Below are positions 10,307 to 21,725 of a DNA stretch of 64,000 bases, piece by piece; the stretch's first letter is position 1; the number at the start of each line of letters is the position of its first letter. The notes under the pieces were generated by a model. That model did no database searches, was not told the DNA's origin, and saw only the letters and a program-made list of their open reading frames with translations. The translations under genes were made by a program, and so were the position numbers. Origin of the DNA: Plotosus lineatus (Eukaryota; Chordata; Actinopteri; Siluriformes; Plotosidae); the NCBI GenBank assembly GCA_024760905.1, contig CM045737.1, positions 10,219,726 through 10,283,725 on the forward strand, in the 5' to 3' direction.

Positions 10307-13300
10307 ATCCAGCGAAATGTACCAGTGAAAATGTCACAAATCAAAGCATTAACAGACTATCTGTGTGTGTCGGGATAGTCTATCTATGAATTGTACAGAA
10401 GCAAGTATTTAATGAGAATATTAAGAAATGAATGAATGAATGGTTTTACTGATGTAAAAAATTATAATACTGACTGCGGGTTTTCCTGCTTTAAAATGTG
10501 CGCTATGATTTCTGGATCTAAACGGGTAGTGAGTAGGTGATTTGGCTACTGGAGCTCAAAAGGAAGATCATGAGCACGATAGCATGCAAAGTGACAGAGG
10601 AAGGTATTCACACTTCTTTAAAAAAGTGTCAGTGTGGCTACAGGGTTTCATTTTCATTTGAAGCAAATAGGATTCCTAATAGTTATTTAAAATGAGACAT
10701 AAGTGGTGTCAGTTCTGTTTGTTTGGACTGAAAGACTCCAGTCCTTGCAAACCACTTCCTGATCATATTGACGATCGTGTAGTGTGATGGTCTTTTGATT
10801 ATTAAACAAACAGCAACAACTTAAAATCCAGTGTTTTGCTAATTTACATGTTAAGTTCTACCTCCTCAATCTTCAGTAACTGCTTAATATTTGAGATTTT
10901 CCACCATCATAATGCCTCACGATGTTATGCCATTTTAATATATGCCAGCGATCATGCACTCGATTTTCATTGGCTGTTAAGTGGTCAAGAGTTTCCCCAT
11001 ATGACATGGTCAGTAGCGGGTTTTTTTGTTTGGCCCCCCCCGATGTTTGCCAAGTCAGTCTTTTCGCATCTCAGTCTTTCTTTCTCGTTCCTTACTTGAA
11101 ATTAGCTGCAAGGTGAACTTGTCATCTTTCAAGCTATCAAGTATTGATGAAGGATTGGAAAGATATCTCTGGATGGTCCTCTGGTGCCTGCTCCGTACTC
11201 GTCACCTTCTCAAAAAAATTATTTTTGGAACATCTTTCAATGCCATAATAAATAACTTTATAACCTCATTAGATTGGTCAGTACAGAGAAATGCCAGACC
11301 TCATACTCGGTTAATAAGTCGTATCGATCCAGGGCAATTTTTAAATATTTATAAGTATTTATTCTAATGAGCCATGACTGTGGTATTCTTCAATCTAGTG
11401 CCAATGCTGAGCAGATAACTTATGGGACGACAGGTTTTCTCTTCTGGTTGTTGACCTTGTTGAGGCACTTTCACTAGAATTACTGGAAACTTTGTCATGT
11501 TTTTATTCTATTCATGACTGAGATTGAAACCCGCATCGCTTAGTTGTTTGATATCGAGAAATATTCCTTATCCGTTTATAAGATTTATTCAAACCACTCT
11601 GCTGCCCTGAATATCACATGATATCAAGAGTTTAGCCTGCTTTCAAAGCAGGGCTATGGAATTTCCAAACTGTCTTCCGACAGCAAATCATCTCTCCACT
11701 TTGCCCCTCAGTCATCTCTGAATTGAATCGGCTGCACAAATGACTGAAGCCTGAGCCTTGCTTGCTCACTTCTAAACTCTCATATATGGCCAATGTTTTC
11801 CCTCTTGCTCCAAATGCGTGTTATACTGAGAGCAAGATCAGCTGCTGGTAGAGACCTTACATTACTCTTTGAATTGGGTCATTACCATTTCTACAGATTG
11901 TGCTGTAAATAGGCTTAACTGTAACAGGGACTGCCCTGTGGCCTCGCTTACCCACTGCTGGTATTTGTGTTTTAGTGTGTCATTCTTTGAGATGCCATGA
12001 CCTATACTGTATGTGTTTGTATGGTTGGAGGAGGTGTTCCTGTGTGTGAACATTCATAATGAGTAAACCTAAACAAACGTGTAGCCTTCACAACGACTTC
12101 TTTAAAGTGCAGAGGGAATTTCATATGCCTTACGTTGAATGAATAAGTGTGGTATATAGCACACAATCATCCCAGTATGTCTACAAATTCTGCTAAATTG
12201 GGTTGCATTCCTTGTCCTGGAGAGCCAGAGTACAGTTTTCGCTGCTCCTGTGTAGGTGGAGTGTAGAATAAATGCAGAAGTCCTCAGAGTTTCTTTTGTG
12301 TTTCGTGTTTTTTTTTTTTTTTTTTTAAACAAGTGGGATTAACACCTACGAACACTGAATAGCATCTGATTCCCTGGTGTGACAGTAATTGCGTTGTCGT
12401 GAAGGGTTTTTGTGTGCATTATGTGTGTGTACTCTCACTTACCAGAAATGCTGAGTTTCCTGTCTTGCTGTGTGTGTTAAGTTTTTGGCAAGGTGGTCAT
12501 GTCTAGGCGGAAGTGTATGTATTTAACGTTATCTTGGCATATGACTCAGTTTAAAAAAATATAGCTTTACATTTTTGCATGTGGTTGAACAAGCCATTGC
12601 TGAGGATCTGCCATGGAAACCGAACTTATTTATGTTCAGAAAAGACTCTGCACTGCTGCTGTGTATTTTCAAGAACTCGGTTCAACCCACCGAAATAATC
12701 TGCTCAGTCGACCTTTAAACTCTGACCTGTTGTCAACATCATAATCGTTATCATCATCATCATCAGTTTCCGTGTTTGGACATTGTTCTCCTTCAAGGTG
12801 CGTTTGTCTTTTTAGATAGCACCCTATCACGCAGTTACGTAAAAGCTGACCTGTCCATCATGCACGTAACCTGTTGCACATCTACTGTATGTATAACTTT
12901 TTTAAAATTCCATCTTTTGTGAGGGTCTTCCGTCCGACAACAGACTCGGTCATCATCATTTTGAAGAGGAAATCAATCTCTTAAAGGTTTGAAGTGCTCC
13001 CTGGTTTCTGACGTTGGAGTTGGTTGATGTTTACACTGAAATAAGGACGACTGAAGTAGGGCTTTGGCTAAGCACTTCATTCACAGTGAATTAATTACCT
13101 TGGGAACAGTAAGACGATCCATTAAACAAGGCCCATGGTCTGCACAGCACCTGTATACATGGTTCGTTTATTAAAAGCACAACGCACAGAATCATGCTGA
13201 TAAAACTGTGATTTGGATGTTGGAAATGATGGGCTGGGTTAATTGTTTTGTAAAACTGTTAAACTGGGTTTTTCAAACCAAAGAATTTACACATGTCGCA

Positions 13301-13572
13301 TTAAAAATAAATAATTACTTCAATAATTAATTGCGTGGCAGATATTTGCTGAGAAAATAGATATGGGCTGATTGAAACTCACGCTGCTGAAAACTGTTAA
13401 AATGAACAAATCACCAGGTCTGATTGACATTCCTTTTAATAAGAATTGAAATTTGGCACCAATCCATGACCCCAACTTGCTGAGTGCCCTACAGTTAAGG
13501 CTGGCTGGTAGTGCTGCTGTTCAGATGTGCCTGGACAAAAAAAAGAAAGTAAGTCTCACACTCTAATACAAG
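10307..13572. other. No recognisable gene; probable intron or intergenic DNA
   Basis: I see no TIR-bounded element, SINE or convincing exon. A short RT-like string (MNKSPG) near 13405 and a poly-T at 12308-12327 are the only marks. The text at 10860-11050 (CATCATAATGCCTCACGATG, GGCCCCCCCCGATG) may be an old transposon remnant but is not assignable. Confidence 0.4.
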
Positions 13573-13621
13573 CGTTGGGAACCCTTTTGACTAAGAGAAT
13601 CTAAAATCTAATCCACTGAAA

Positions 13622-13686
<65 letters not shown>

Positions 13687-14495
13687 TATATATTAATACT
13701 GAATACAACTAAATTGAAAAAGACCAACGATTTAAGAGTATAAAAAGACTCTGAATTTATTTTAAATGACATTGTTATAACGAAGTTATTTATTAATAAG
13801 AAAAGTACTTCTTACTATGAATGTGACTTCTGGTGCTGCATGATTTTGCTGATGGTTTTGTAGTCTGGTTGATATGTGCTGAGGTTCAGCTTCATGCAGG
13901 CGTTTAAGTTTCCATCTGCTAAACGTGACCACAGGTTGGTCTTGATGTTTTTCAGGTGAGAAGGACTGCTTGTATGCATATGTAGAGCCAAACATGGTCA
14001 ATATGACAGGACTCACACGCTGCAGTGTTTGTGACTGAAAGCGCGTCCCAAGTTTTGGCAATCAGCTGCTCTGCGGGTTGAAGTTTTTCTATGTCTGTCC
14101 ATTTGTGATTGCTTGCCAGCTGTGCTTGGCTTCGGGCAAATGAGCTGATCAAAAACGAGGAAATTTACCGCTTTACCCAAAAACAACTCGCGCAGGTTGT
14201 GGCTGTTGTTATAATCCAATAAAATTAGAGTTTCAAGGTATCGGACCCACCTGCATACTGGCTTACAGAAAGAATTGGCTCTCCGCTGAGCGCCACATGT
14301 GGCATTGAAAATAGATGTATAGATTTAAAAGTGCAAGATTTATTCATCTGTTTTTTTGTTTTGTTTTGTGGATTTCTTGTATTTTTATTTAAATGACAGT
14401 GAAATTCTGTATTCGTTATTCTGTTAAGAAAAGCCACCTGATTTATCTGAGAGCCAGATACAGTCATCAAAAGAGCCACAGGTTCTCAACCCCTG
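13573..14495 (-). mobile_element. hAT transposon remnant (copy 1) with (AT)n insertion
   Basis: The terminal text at 13573 (CGTTGGGAACCCTTTTGACT) and at 14481-14495 (GGTTCTCAACCCCTG) is inverted, and the inside is co-linear with the copy at 45404-46671. The minus strand encodes a broken C-terminal hAT segment at 13786-14061 (PVILTMFGSTYAYKQSFS), after which the frame shifts. An (AT)n tract fills 13625-13682. The C-terminal similarity suggests the hAT branch related to ZBED/SCAND3-type host genes. Confidence 0.7.
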
Positions 14496-15076
14496 CACTA
14501 ATATTTTGATGGAGGGCATTTGTCCTTGATTACAGCATGTAATCTCCTTGGTGCTGTTGCTCCAGTTGGTTGAGCTGAACCTCAGCAACATTAATGTGGC
14601 AATAAAATGAAAGCAGCTGCTGATCTGAATGTACTGAATGAGCAGGTGATCACATCCATACACTTTTTCTTCCCTGATGGCTCGGATTCATTCCATTGAT
14701 AGGGATTCAAATAGTACAAAAAAAATAGTCGTTCATGAGGAGAATTTTCACATATGTATTGGCATCCCGGAGTCCTGAACTTATTAACCCTACTGAAGGT
14801 TTTCAGGGTGTGCTGGAGAAGACTTTATGGAGTGGTTCAGTTTTTCCCTTATCAAGTCAAGATGTTGGTGAGAAATGAACCCGACACTGGATTGAAATAA
14901 ATGCTTTGTTGCTTAATTTGGTTAAAAAAGAACAATGGCATGATGATTACATGCTGGAATCAAGAGTAATTCCACTCAGTGAAAACAGTGGCATAGTGAT
15001 GAGCATATCCGCCTCTTAATAAGAAGGTTTCCCTTCAGATGTTCCTGTTTGTCCCACAGTCAAAAGACATGCGCAA

Positions 15077-15851
15077 TAGGGTGGAGTGAAAACTGAAAAA
15101 TTAAAGTTTTGTTTATTTTTACTTGGAATAGCAATAAAAAGATGTGGAGAGGTGTCATCTAAAAGATTTTAAAAGTTCATCTTGATAAGTTGATATCTTA
15201 GGCTCCCCCAAGAGCGATGAAAATGACCTGATTTGGGCATTTTTACTGAAAATGTTTAATTCTGATATAGTGCTCCATTTTGCTTCTATATTATCAAAAA
15301 CATATATTTTAGGCAGTTTGGCACAGTGTTAACATATATTGTCTCAAAAAACCCCCCACACATATTCCGATGGGTCAATGTGACTGTCACATATTGAAGT
15401 CTCGTTTTGTCTCGAAAACTGGCATTTTTGCCCTCGACTCCAGTCTCGTATGGATGAATCCGTCTCGTCGATTGTTACCACATACAGACTGAGATGCCTC
15501 AGTCATCACCTTGATGCCCCTCTCCACAGCCTGTGTGTGGCATGGGTATCTGTCGAATGTGCCATATGCTGTCGCCACCTGACGATAGTTTCCTCTACTA
15601 AACTACTGAGTTCTGACCTTTCCAGTCATACCAAATCTGTGAACTGTGAATGTTCTAATTATTCAGCGTTATTCCATTTGTCGGTGCTCACGTGCTCTCA
15701 AAATCGACTCCACATACCTTATTTAGAGTGAGTTGGGGGACCTAGAATTTTTTTTAGATTTTTACTATTTTGCATATCTTTATAACTGGTATTGTTACGT
15801 CTTTTCTACACTATTCTGAATTGATTGTGAAAACTGTTTCACTCCACCCTA
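15077..15851 (-). mobile_element. hAT-like element with conserved peptide (copy 1, intact ends)
   Basis: TIRs TAGGGTGGAGTGAAAA (start) and TTTTCACTCCACCCTA-like (end; the exact text is GTTTCACTCCACCCTA). The flanking 8-bp duplication is ATGCGCAA / ATGCGCAT (15069-15076, 15852-15859). TIR style and an 8-bp duplication fit the hAT superfamily, but I cannot name the family. Length 775 bp. A second copy (35479-40175) is split by other insertions. The minus strand carries the conserved peptide listed below. Confidence 0.75.
15387..15578 (-). pseudogene. Conserved transposon-encoded peptide, C-terminal fragment
   Basis: A 63-residue minus-strand frame contains CHTQAVERGIKVMTEASQSV, CGNNRRDGFI, TRLESRAKMP and ETKRDF. 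The same peptide is encoded by the second copy at 39660-39893 with few changes, so it is real ancestral coding sequence. I infer the C-terminal end of a transposase or accessory protein of an autonomous parent. Catalytic residues of a known family were not identified. Confidence 0.6.
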
Positions 15852-16014
15852 ATGCGCATTAAGCTATTTGACTGTCCTAAATTGCCCCTGTGTGTAAATG
15901 TGGATGTTATGGTGTGTTGGCGATACACAATGAGCTATTTAAAGTGTATGCCAAGGATACCTTCTCATGACTAATAGCATTACGCTGCTCAGCAAATAAA
16001 TGAATGAATGATCT

Positions 16015-16399
16015 CTCCTGACCACATGTAGCTGTTTATAGCAGCAGTTTTCCTATGTAATAATGCCTACTTCCTATAGACTAATGGGCAGTGGCACAAA
16101 GCACAAGTCATACAATGGGTCCATTCACATAAGGAGTTCAGCTTGCTTCCCCGTCCTCTCCGTTAACAGAATTCAATTGCGTTCCGGTCTTATCTGTATA
16201 TGATAAAACAAGAATTTTACAAGAATGTTTTGCTGACATGGTGTGGCGCAAACAAACATGGACGGGAACGTCAAAGAATGTTTGCACACTTCATGAAATC
16301 GACAGGATGACAAATTGACACTGTCCTGAGAGAAGGGAGGCCCTATGCCATGAAACCACATTTGTTTGTGTCTGATGTACATTTTCCCACAGTATAATG
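16015..16399. other. No feature recognised
   Basis: Unique-looking sequence between the SINE tail and the Tigger-like element at 16402. Confidence 0.4.
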
Positions 16400-16401
16400 T
16401 A

Positions 16402-17077
16402 CAGTGGTACCTCAATTTACGAAATTAATCCGTTCCGGAAGTGGTTTCGTAATCTGGATTTTTCGTAAATTAAATAGCATTTTACATGTAAAACGTGTGA
16501 TTCGTTCCAAGGCCCCCAATAGTACCCCCTAAACCCTTTAAAAATGATAAAAACATGCTTTTTAAGACCTCCTTCTGCTTCAATATCGTACCGGTGGTAG
16601 ACGGGTTTGGCCATATTCCTTTTGCGATATCACTTAACCACATGCCACGAGCCCGCTTCTTCTTTTTACTCGCACCGGAAATCACACACGCGCGTGTTGA
16701 CCATGTCTTCTTAGCAGAGTTATAATCTTATAAATGTTTATGGAAGGTTAAAAGCCCAAGTCATAAAATAAAGTTGCAATGAGCACACTCAAAAAACTCA
16801 TGAAACAACAGTAACTCTGTCCTTTACATGAAAAGCATTATGGGAGATGCAGCTTCATAATAGCCAATGGGAGGGAGCTGCGTCATCCCTCCTAGCCAAT
16901 GGAAGGCCAACAGGGCGGGATGTTGGGAGGTAGCCAATGGGAGAGCAGCTTGTACATTGTTTGAATGGCGTGTTTGGCGCGTTTCATAAGGAGAACTTGT
17001 TTCGTAGACAGAGACAAAAAATTTTCGTAACCTGGATTTTTCGTTTGCTGGAACTATCGTAAGGTGAGGTACCACTG
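16402..17077. mobile_element. Tigger-like non-autonomous element (TIR type 1)
   Basis: Bounded by TA (16400-16401, 17078-17079). The left TIR is CAGTGGTACCTCAATTTACG and the right end is CGTAAGGTGAGGTACCACTG. It shares with the copies at 35673 and 47720 the subterminal text TTTTACATGTAAAACG, GATTCGTTCCAAGGC and TTCGTAACCTGGATTTTTCG. Paired CCAAT boxes lie at about 16862 and 16932 around a GGCGGGATGTTGGG core. No transposase frame. Confidence 0.85.
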
Positions 17078-17079
17078 TA

Positions 17080-18737
17080 ATTCAAACGCGAGTCTCATGT
17101 AGGAGCAAAGCATTCTGTACTCTTTACTATTCCATGCATTTGATCATTTCGTACAAAACAGACAAAAATAAAATACTTGTGCCTGTCATGACACAGTAAA
17201 TAGAAACTGGTCTTGTTTTTGTTTTAATTTCCTTCTTCCATAGCAATCATTTGAAATCACATTCCATAATGATCAGATCATGATAGATAGTGATGCAACC
17301 TCAACAGAAAAATGTGAGGGTAGAAATGTCTGTCTTGTCAGACCACCCCCTGCAAAATGTAGAGGATACTGAGGCTGTGTGCCGCCGTTGCATCTACCAC
17401 TGACACTTCCTGTTCACACTTTAGCAGTGTCGGTTCTCTATAGATTTATTTTGTTTATGTTGAATTGTTCCTACAGCATACCCTACCAGACAATCGAAAC
17501 CGGGACACCTTGACCTGTTTTTCAAGGTCACAGATATGAATTCATCAAAAATGTGTCCGCTTATTACCCAGTCAAATGTATGTTTTAGTCGTGGGTGCAG
17601 CTTTTGTCTGATTGGTTTCCAGTTCATATCTGTTTTACTTGGTGTCAAGGTCTTCAAGCCTCTTCAAACTGGGTTGCATTGACCTAATATTAAGGTCACA
17701 GGGCCATACAGTATGTGGTCATATAAAGTCAGATATAAAATCTAGCACCGGAGTTTGTTATGCTTATGGACTTGTTTTTTAAATACTGGACCTTATTTCC
17801 ATTTCACAAAAATCTAATTTTGTAAAAGCAATGATACCAAGTGTGCTGTTGACCACTCGAAGGATACACTGATTATTCTGCGCCTTTGTTGTTTAATGAA
17901 GCAGCCACATCATCAGATATTTTTTCTTTTATCATAATGTTAACATGAGCCAAAATGGGACATTAAAACTTTTCTAATAAATACTTGAAGACAACAGGAT
18001 ATTATGGTGGGATGTCACACGCAATGGGCAGACTATTCAGCTGTCTGTCTGTCTCTGTCTGGTAGAATGTTCCACTACAGAGTGGATGGAAAGCCAAAAA
18101 CCTAAAACCCTAATTGTGTGTGTGTGTGTGTGTGTGTTTTAAACCACCATGGCAGATCACTTCTGTATACATTTCTGCAGCACTCCTCGTTGTCAGAGAT
18201 CATATGCACATATTCTATCGGTCAGAATGCAGTTTGCATGATTTGGGTTTGCCGACTTCAGTCTTCACAACCTGTATGAAATTGAGGTTTTTTTTAAAGA
18301 TGAAAAGATAAAAATTCTAATGTATCTGTAGGAAACCAGGATACATTTCTCTGAGTGTTATATTGCTCGGTGATACAAGGATTGATGTACTGTATGTGTT
18401 GTCAGGCGTCTCTTATACCTGTTGCTGGCAGCTGTGTGATGGGGCATTTGGGTCGTATTTTCTGATGTTAAATTGGTAAACTTCGGTACACAACAGAAAA
18501 CATTTAAAATTTCAGGAAATACCGGGACGTGTAAAGTATTTTGGCCGTATGTGTCTTTGTGTTCAGAGAAGCTAGTGGAAACAGGATAAAATCGGAATAA
18601 CTTGTGTATACACTGTTAGTTTGGGGGGGGGGACTGGGAGCAACATCACATGGGAGACATTCCTGTTATATTTCTTGTAAATTAGGTTTTTTTAAAAAAA
18701 TACAATATCAAAGACTCATCAGTATATACCCTCAGTG
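17080..18737. other. No gene seen; (GT)n at 18113-18137
   Basis: Unique-looking AT-rich sequence with one GT microsatellite and a short TCTG repeat near 18045. No TIR or SINE boxes found. Confidence 0.4.
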
Positions 18738-18957
18738 CAGCCAACTGGGTTATCAAAGGCCGGTCATGTTTCTCACTGTCTATGGTGGGAGGTTTATGTA
18801 AAAGAACCATTGCTGACTTTCCATAAGAGGAGTTGTTTCCGCCCTGTGATGGCCTGGCGGGCTTGTCTAGGGTGCACTCTGCAATCGCCAGGAGTCGGCT
18901 GGGATGGGTGCCAGCCTCCCCACGACCCTAATTAGGATTAAGCAGTTACAGAAAATG
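18738..18957 (+). mobile_element. SINE-A, L2-tailed form, 5'-truncated
   Basis: It begins in the body (GCAGCCAACTGGGTTATCAA) and runs through GTAAAAGAACCATTGCTGAC to the L2-type tail (CGACCCTAATTAGGATTAAG, CAGTTACAGAAAATGAA). It abuts the left end of the Tc1 element at 18970. Confidence 0.8.
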
Positions 18958-18969
18958 AACATCGGTATA

Positions 18970-20533
18970 CAGGTCCTTCTCAAAAAATTAGCATATTGTG
19001 ATAAAGTTCATTATTTTCTGTAATGTACTGATAAACATTCATATATTTTAGATTCATTACACACAACTGAAGTAGTTCAAGGCTTTTATTGTTTTAATAT
19101 TGATTACTTTGACAAAAAAGTAAAGAAAAACCAAAAATCCCTATCTCAAAAAATTAGCATATTTCAGCCGACCAATAAAAAAAAGTGTTTTTAATACAAA
19201 AAAAAAGTCAACCTTCAAATAATTATGTTCAGTTATGCACTCAATACTTGGTCAGGAATCCTTTTGCAGAAATGACTGCTTCAATGCGGCGTGGCATGGA
19301 GGCAATCAGCCTGTGGCACTGCTGAGGTGTTACGGAGGCCCAGGATGCTTCGATAGCGGCCTTAAGCTCATCCACAGTGTTGGGTCTGGTGTCTCTCAAC
19401 TTTCTCTTCACAATGTCCCACAGATTCTCTATGGGGTTCAGGTCAGGAGAGTTGGCAGGCCAATTGAGCCCAGTAATAGCATGGTCAGTAAACCATTTAG
19501 CAGTGGTTTTGGCACTGTGAGCAGGTGCCAGGTCGTGCTGAAAAATGAAAATCTTCATCTCCATAAAGCTTTTCAGCAGATGCAGGCATGAAGTGCTCCA
19601 AAATCTCCTGATAGCGAGCTGCATTGACATTGCATTGATAGCTAGCATCCTTGATAAAACACAGTGGACCAACACCAGCAGCTGACATGGCACCAGACCA
19701 TCACTGACTGTGGGTACTTGACACTGGACTTCAGGCGTTTTGGCATTTCCTTCTCCCCAGTCTTCCTCCAGACTCTGGCATCTTGATTTCCGAATGTCAT
19801 GCAACATTTGCTTTAATCCGAAAAAAGTACTTTGGACCACTGAGCAACAGTCCAGTGTTGCATCTCTGTAGCCCAGGTCAGGTGTTTCTGCCACTGTTTC
19901 TGCTTCAAAAGTAGCTTGACCTGGGGAATACGGCACCTGTAGCCCATTTCCTGCACACGCCTGGGCACGGTGGCTCTGGATGTTTCTACTCCAGACTCAG
20001 TCCACTGCTTCCACAGGTCCCCCAAGGTCTGGAATCGGCCCTTCTCTCACTTTTTCCTTCCCACAGACGTCCCACTGAGGTGGCTTGATACGGCACTCTG
20101 GGAACAGCCTATTCGCTCAGAGATTTCTTTCTGTATCTTACCCTCTTGCTTGAGGGTGTCAATGATGGCCTTCTGGACAGCAGTCAGGTCGGCAGTCTTA
20201 CCCATGATTGTGGTTTTGAGTAATGAACCAGGCTGGGAGTTTTTAAAAGCCTCAGGAATCTTTTGCAGGTGTTTAGAGTTAATTGGTTGATTCAGATGAT
20301 TAGGTTAATAGCTCGTTTAGACTACCTGAACATGATATGCTAATTTGTTGAGATAGGAATTTTGGGTTTTCATGAGCTGTATGCCAAAATCATCAGTATT
20401 AAAACAATAAAAGACCTGAAATATTTCAGTTGGTGTGCAATGAATCTAAAATATGTGAAATTTAATTTTTATCAGTACATTACAGAAAAAAATGAACTTT
20501 ATCACAACATGCTAATTTTTTCAGAAGGACCTG
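18970..20533 (-). mobile_element. Tc1-like transposon, nearly full length, inactive
   Basis: Termini CAGGTCCTTCTCAAAAAATT and the matching TTTTTTCAGAAGGACCTG, with inverted similarity extending about 110 bp or more. The left flank has TA (18968-18969); the right flank is now GA, so one target base has mutated. Length 1564 bp is normal for Tc1. Element orientation follows the minus-strand transposase. Confidence 0.9.
19241..20205 (-). pseudogene. Tc1 transposase, frameshifted
   Basis: The start is at about 20205 (MGKTADLTAVQKAIIDTL). The N-terminal HTH region is followed by a stop near 20049, then a frame at 19813-20025 (paired-like domain, ATVPRRVQEMGYRCRIPQVK) and a frame at 19241-19936 with the DDE C-terminal half. 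In the latter, FQHDLAPAHSAKTTAKWF carries the second Asp and NSPDLNPIENLWDIVK the final Glu of the DD34E triad. At least two frameshifts or stops disable it. It cannot be active itself. Confidence 0.85.
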
Positions 20534-20733
20534 GAGATATTAATAGCATTGAGTGACAGTTGCAGAACATTGATACATATCGGAATGAAATCAGCTGAAA
20601 CATTGGACCGACATTGGAATGTCACTGGAATATGATTTTGTGAGTGCACCTAAAGGAGAAAGTTGAAATAATTAGGTTAAAAGTCCCACAGAACAGGTTC
20701 TTCAAGGAACTCTCAATCCTCTCTGGTAAAACC

Positions 20734-21073
20734 CTAAGGTAGGTAGTCTGTTGGGCTTTTTACACCCAAGCCTAGTGGCTCATCAGGCCAGTGCCTATTC
20801 CCGGTTTCCATAGCGTGAAGCTACCAGGAGTTCAATTCCTTCTGGATGGGACGCTAGTCCATCACAGGTTACCTTCCCAGTATGTATATACTATATATAT
20901 ATATATTTTTTTTTTACAAGTACCCATTTATACTTCTGGGTGAACAGAGGCACACTTGTGGTTAAGACCTTGCCCAGGGGTCTTAGCATAGTAGGGGTCT
21001 CACTGGGATTTGAACACACAACCCCCTGATCATGAGCCCAGCACCCTAACCACTACGCCACCAGCCACACCCA
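20734..21073 (-). mobile_element. SINE-B, full length
   Basis: Flanked by the 9-bp duplication GGTAAAACC (20725-20733, 21074-21082). On the minus strand it reads: A box GTGGCGTAGTGGTTAGGGTG, B box GGTTGTGTGTTTGAATCCC-like, body with CCCCTGGGCAAGGTCTTAAC and CACAAGTGTGCCTCTG, a TA-expanded stretch (20886-20919), then a tail rich in CTAC. It is a tRNA-derived SINE of unnamed family. Confidence 0.8.
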
Positions 21074-21082
21074 GGTAAAACC

Positions 21083-21725
21083 ATACACTGCAACAAAAAC
21101 CTGAAAAGAAGTCCAATACATCATGCGTATGAAATGGGAAGTGAATAAATTGTTCCCTGTAGAAGCCATGGGTTCTTCAGTTAACTTTAACATTGGCTAT
21201 ATAAATATAATCTCCATATTGTGTTTTGAAGGCCATCTGGACATGCGTCATGGATGTAAGCTGGTAGAATTATGAAAATCCTGAATTCGACTTTCACCTC
21301 AAGAGTTTCAGCTCAATCAGTCAAGAGCCAACTGATGATCTATTCACAACTGGGAAATAAAATGTTAATAATTCTTGAATTAAAAGTCCTCACCAAATGC
21401 TTCTGAAGTTGAATGACACCTGGAGCACAGACGACTCAAACAAGGTAGTGCAAAGTTAGAACAATTGCTCTCCATAGCGACCTTACAATTGTGAGGTCCA
21501 TCTTTGCAATTCAGTATTGGGTTGTAGTCCAAATAACCAGTCTAGACATAAAACAGTCTAGACAGGTGGTGTCTGTGCAAAGAAACTGCTCCTATTGTTT
21601 GTTTACTGTATTTAAAGGTGTGTGTTTGAATTTGATAAGGAATTTCGGTTTCCAGATTTGAAAGTAATGAAGTGATTTGATGTCAGCTGGTGTCCGTGTC
21701 ACATGTGCTTGGTCTGTTCAAACAG
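21083..21725. other. No feature recognised
   Basis: Unique-looking sequence between SINE-B and the RTE 3' tail. Confidence 0.4.

Larger units (their letters stand above)
14990..16014 (+). mobile_element. HE1-like tRNA SINE split by a hAT-like element
   Basis: The 5' part (GTGGCATAGTGATGAGCATA..., CCCACAGTCAAAAGACATGC) at 14990-15076 and the 3' part (TAAGCTATTTGACTGTCC, AAATTGCCCCTGTGTG) at 15859-16014 are the two halves of one SINE of the fish HE1 type, tail (AATG)n. The 15077-15851 insert separates them. Confidence 0.7.

Noticed and set aside
10097..10378. Repeat protein encoded by the 28-bp array
   Set aside because: Unit length is not a multiple of three, and the open frame begins in a poly-A tract; no coding support.
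11281..11367. NARPHT text resembling a Tc1 DDE motif
   Set aside because: Isolated short match in an unsupported frame, without other Tc1 motifs or TIRs nearby.
13390..13445. String resembling an L1-type RT motif (MNKSPG...DIPF)
   Set aside because: Only about 15 residues, no flanking LINE similarity seen; likely chance or too old to call.
18604..18801. Small plus-strand frame near a G run
   Set aside because: It runs into SINE-A sequence and has no homologue-like composition; fortuitous.
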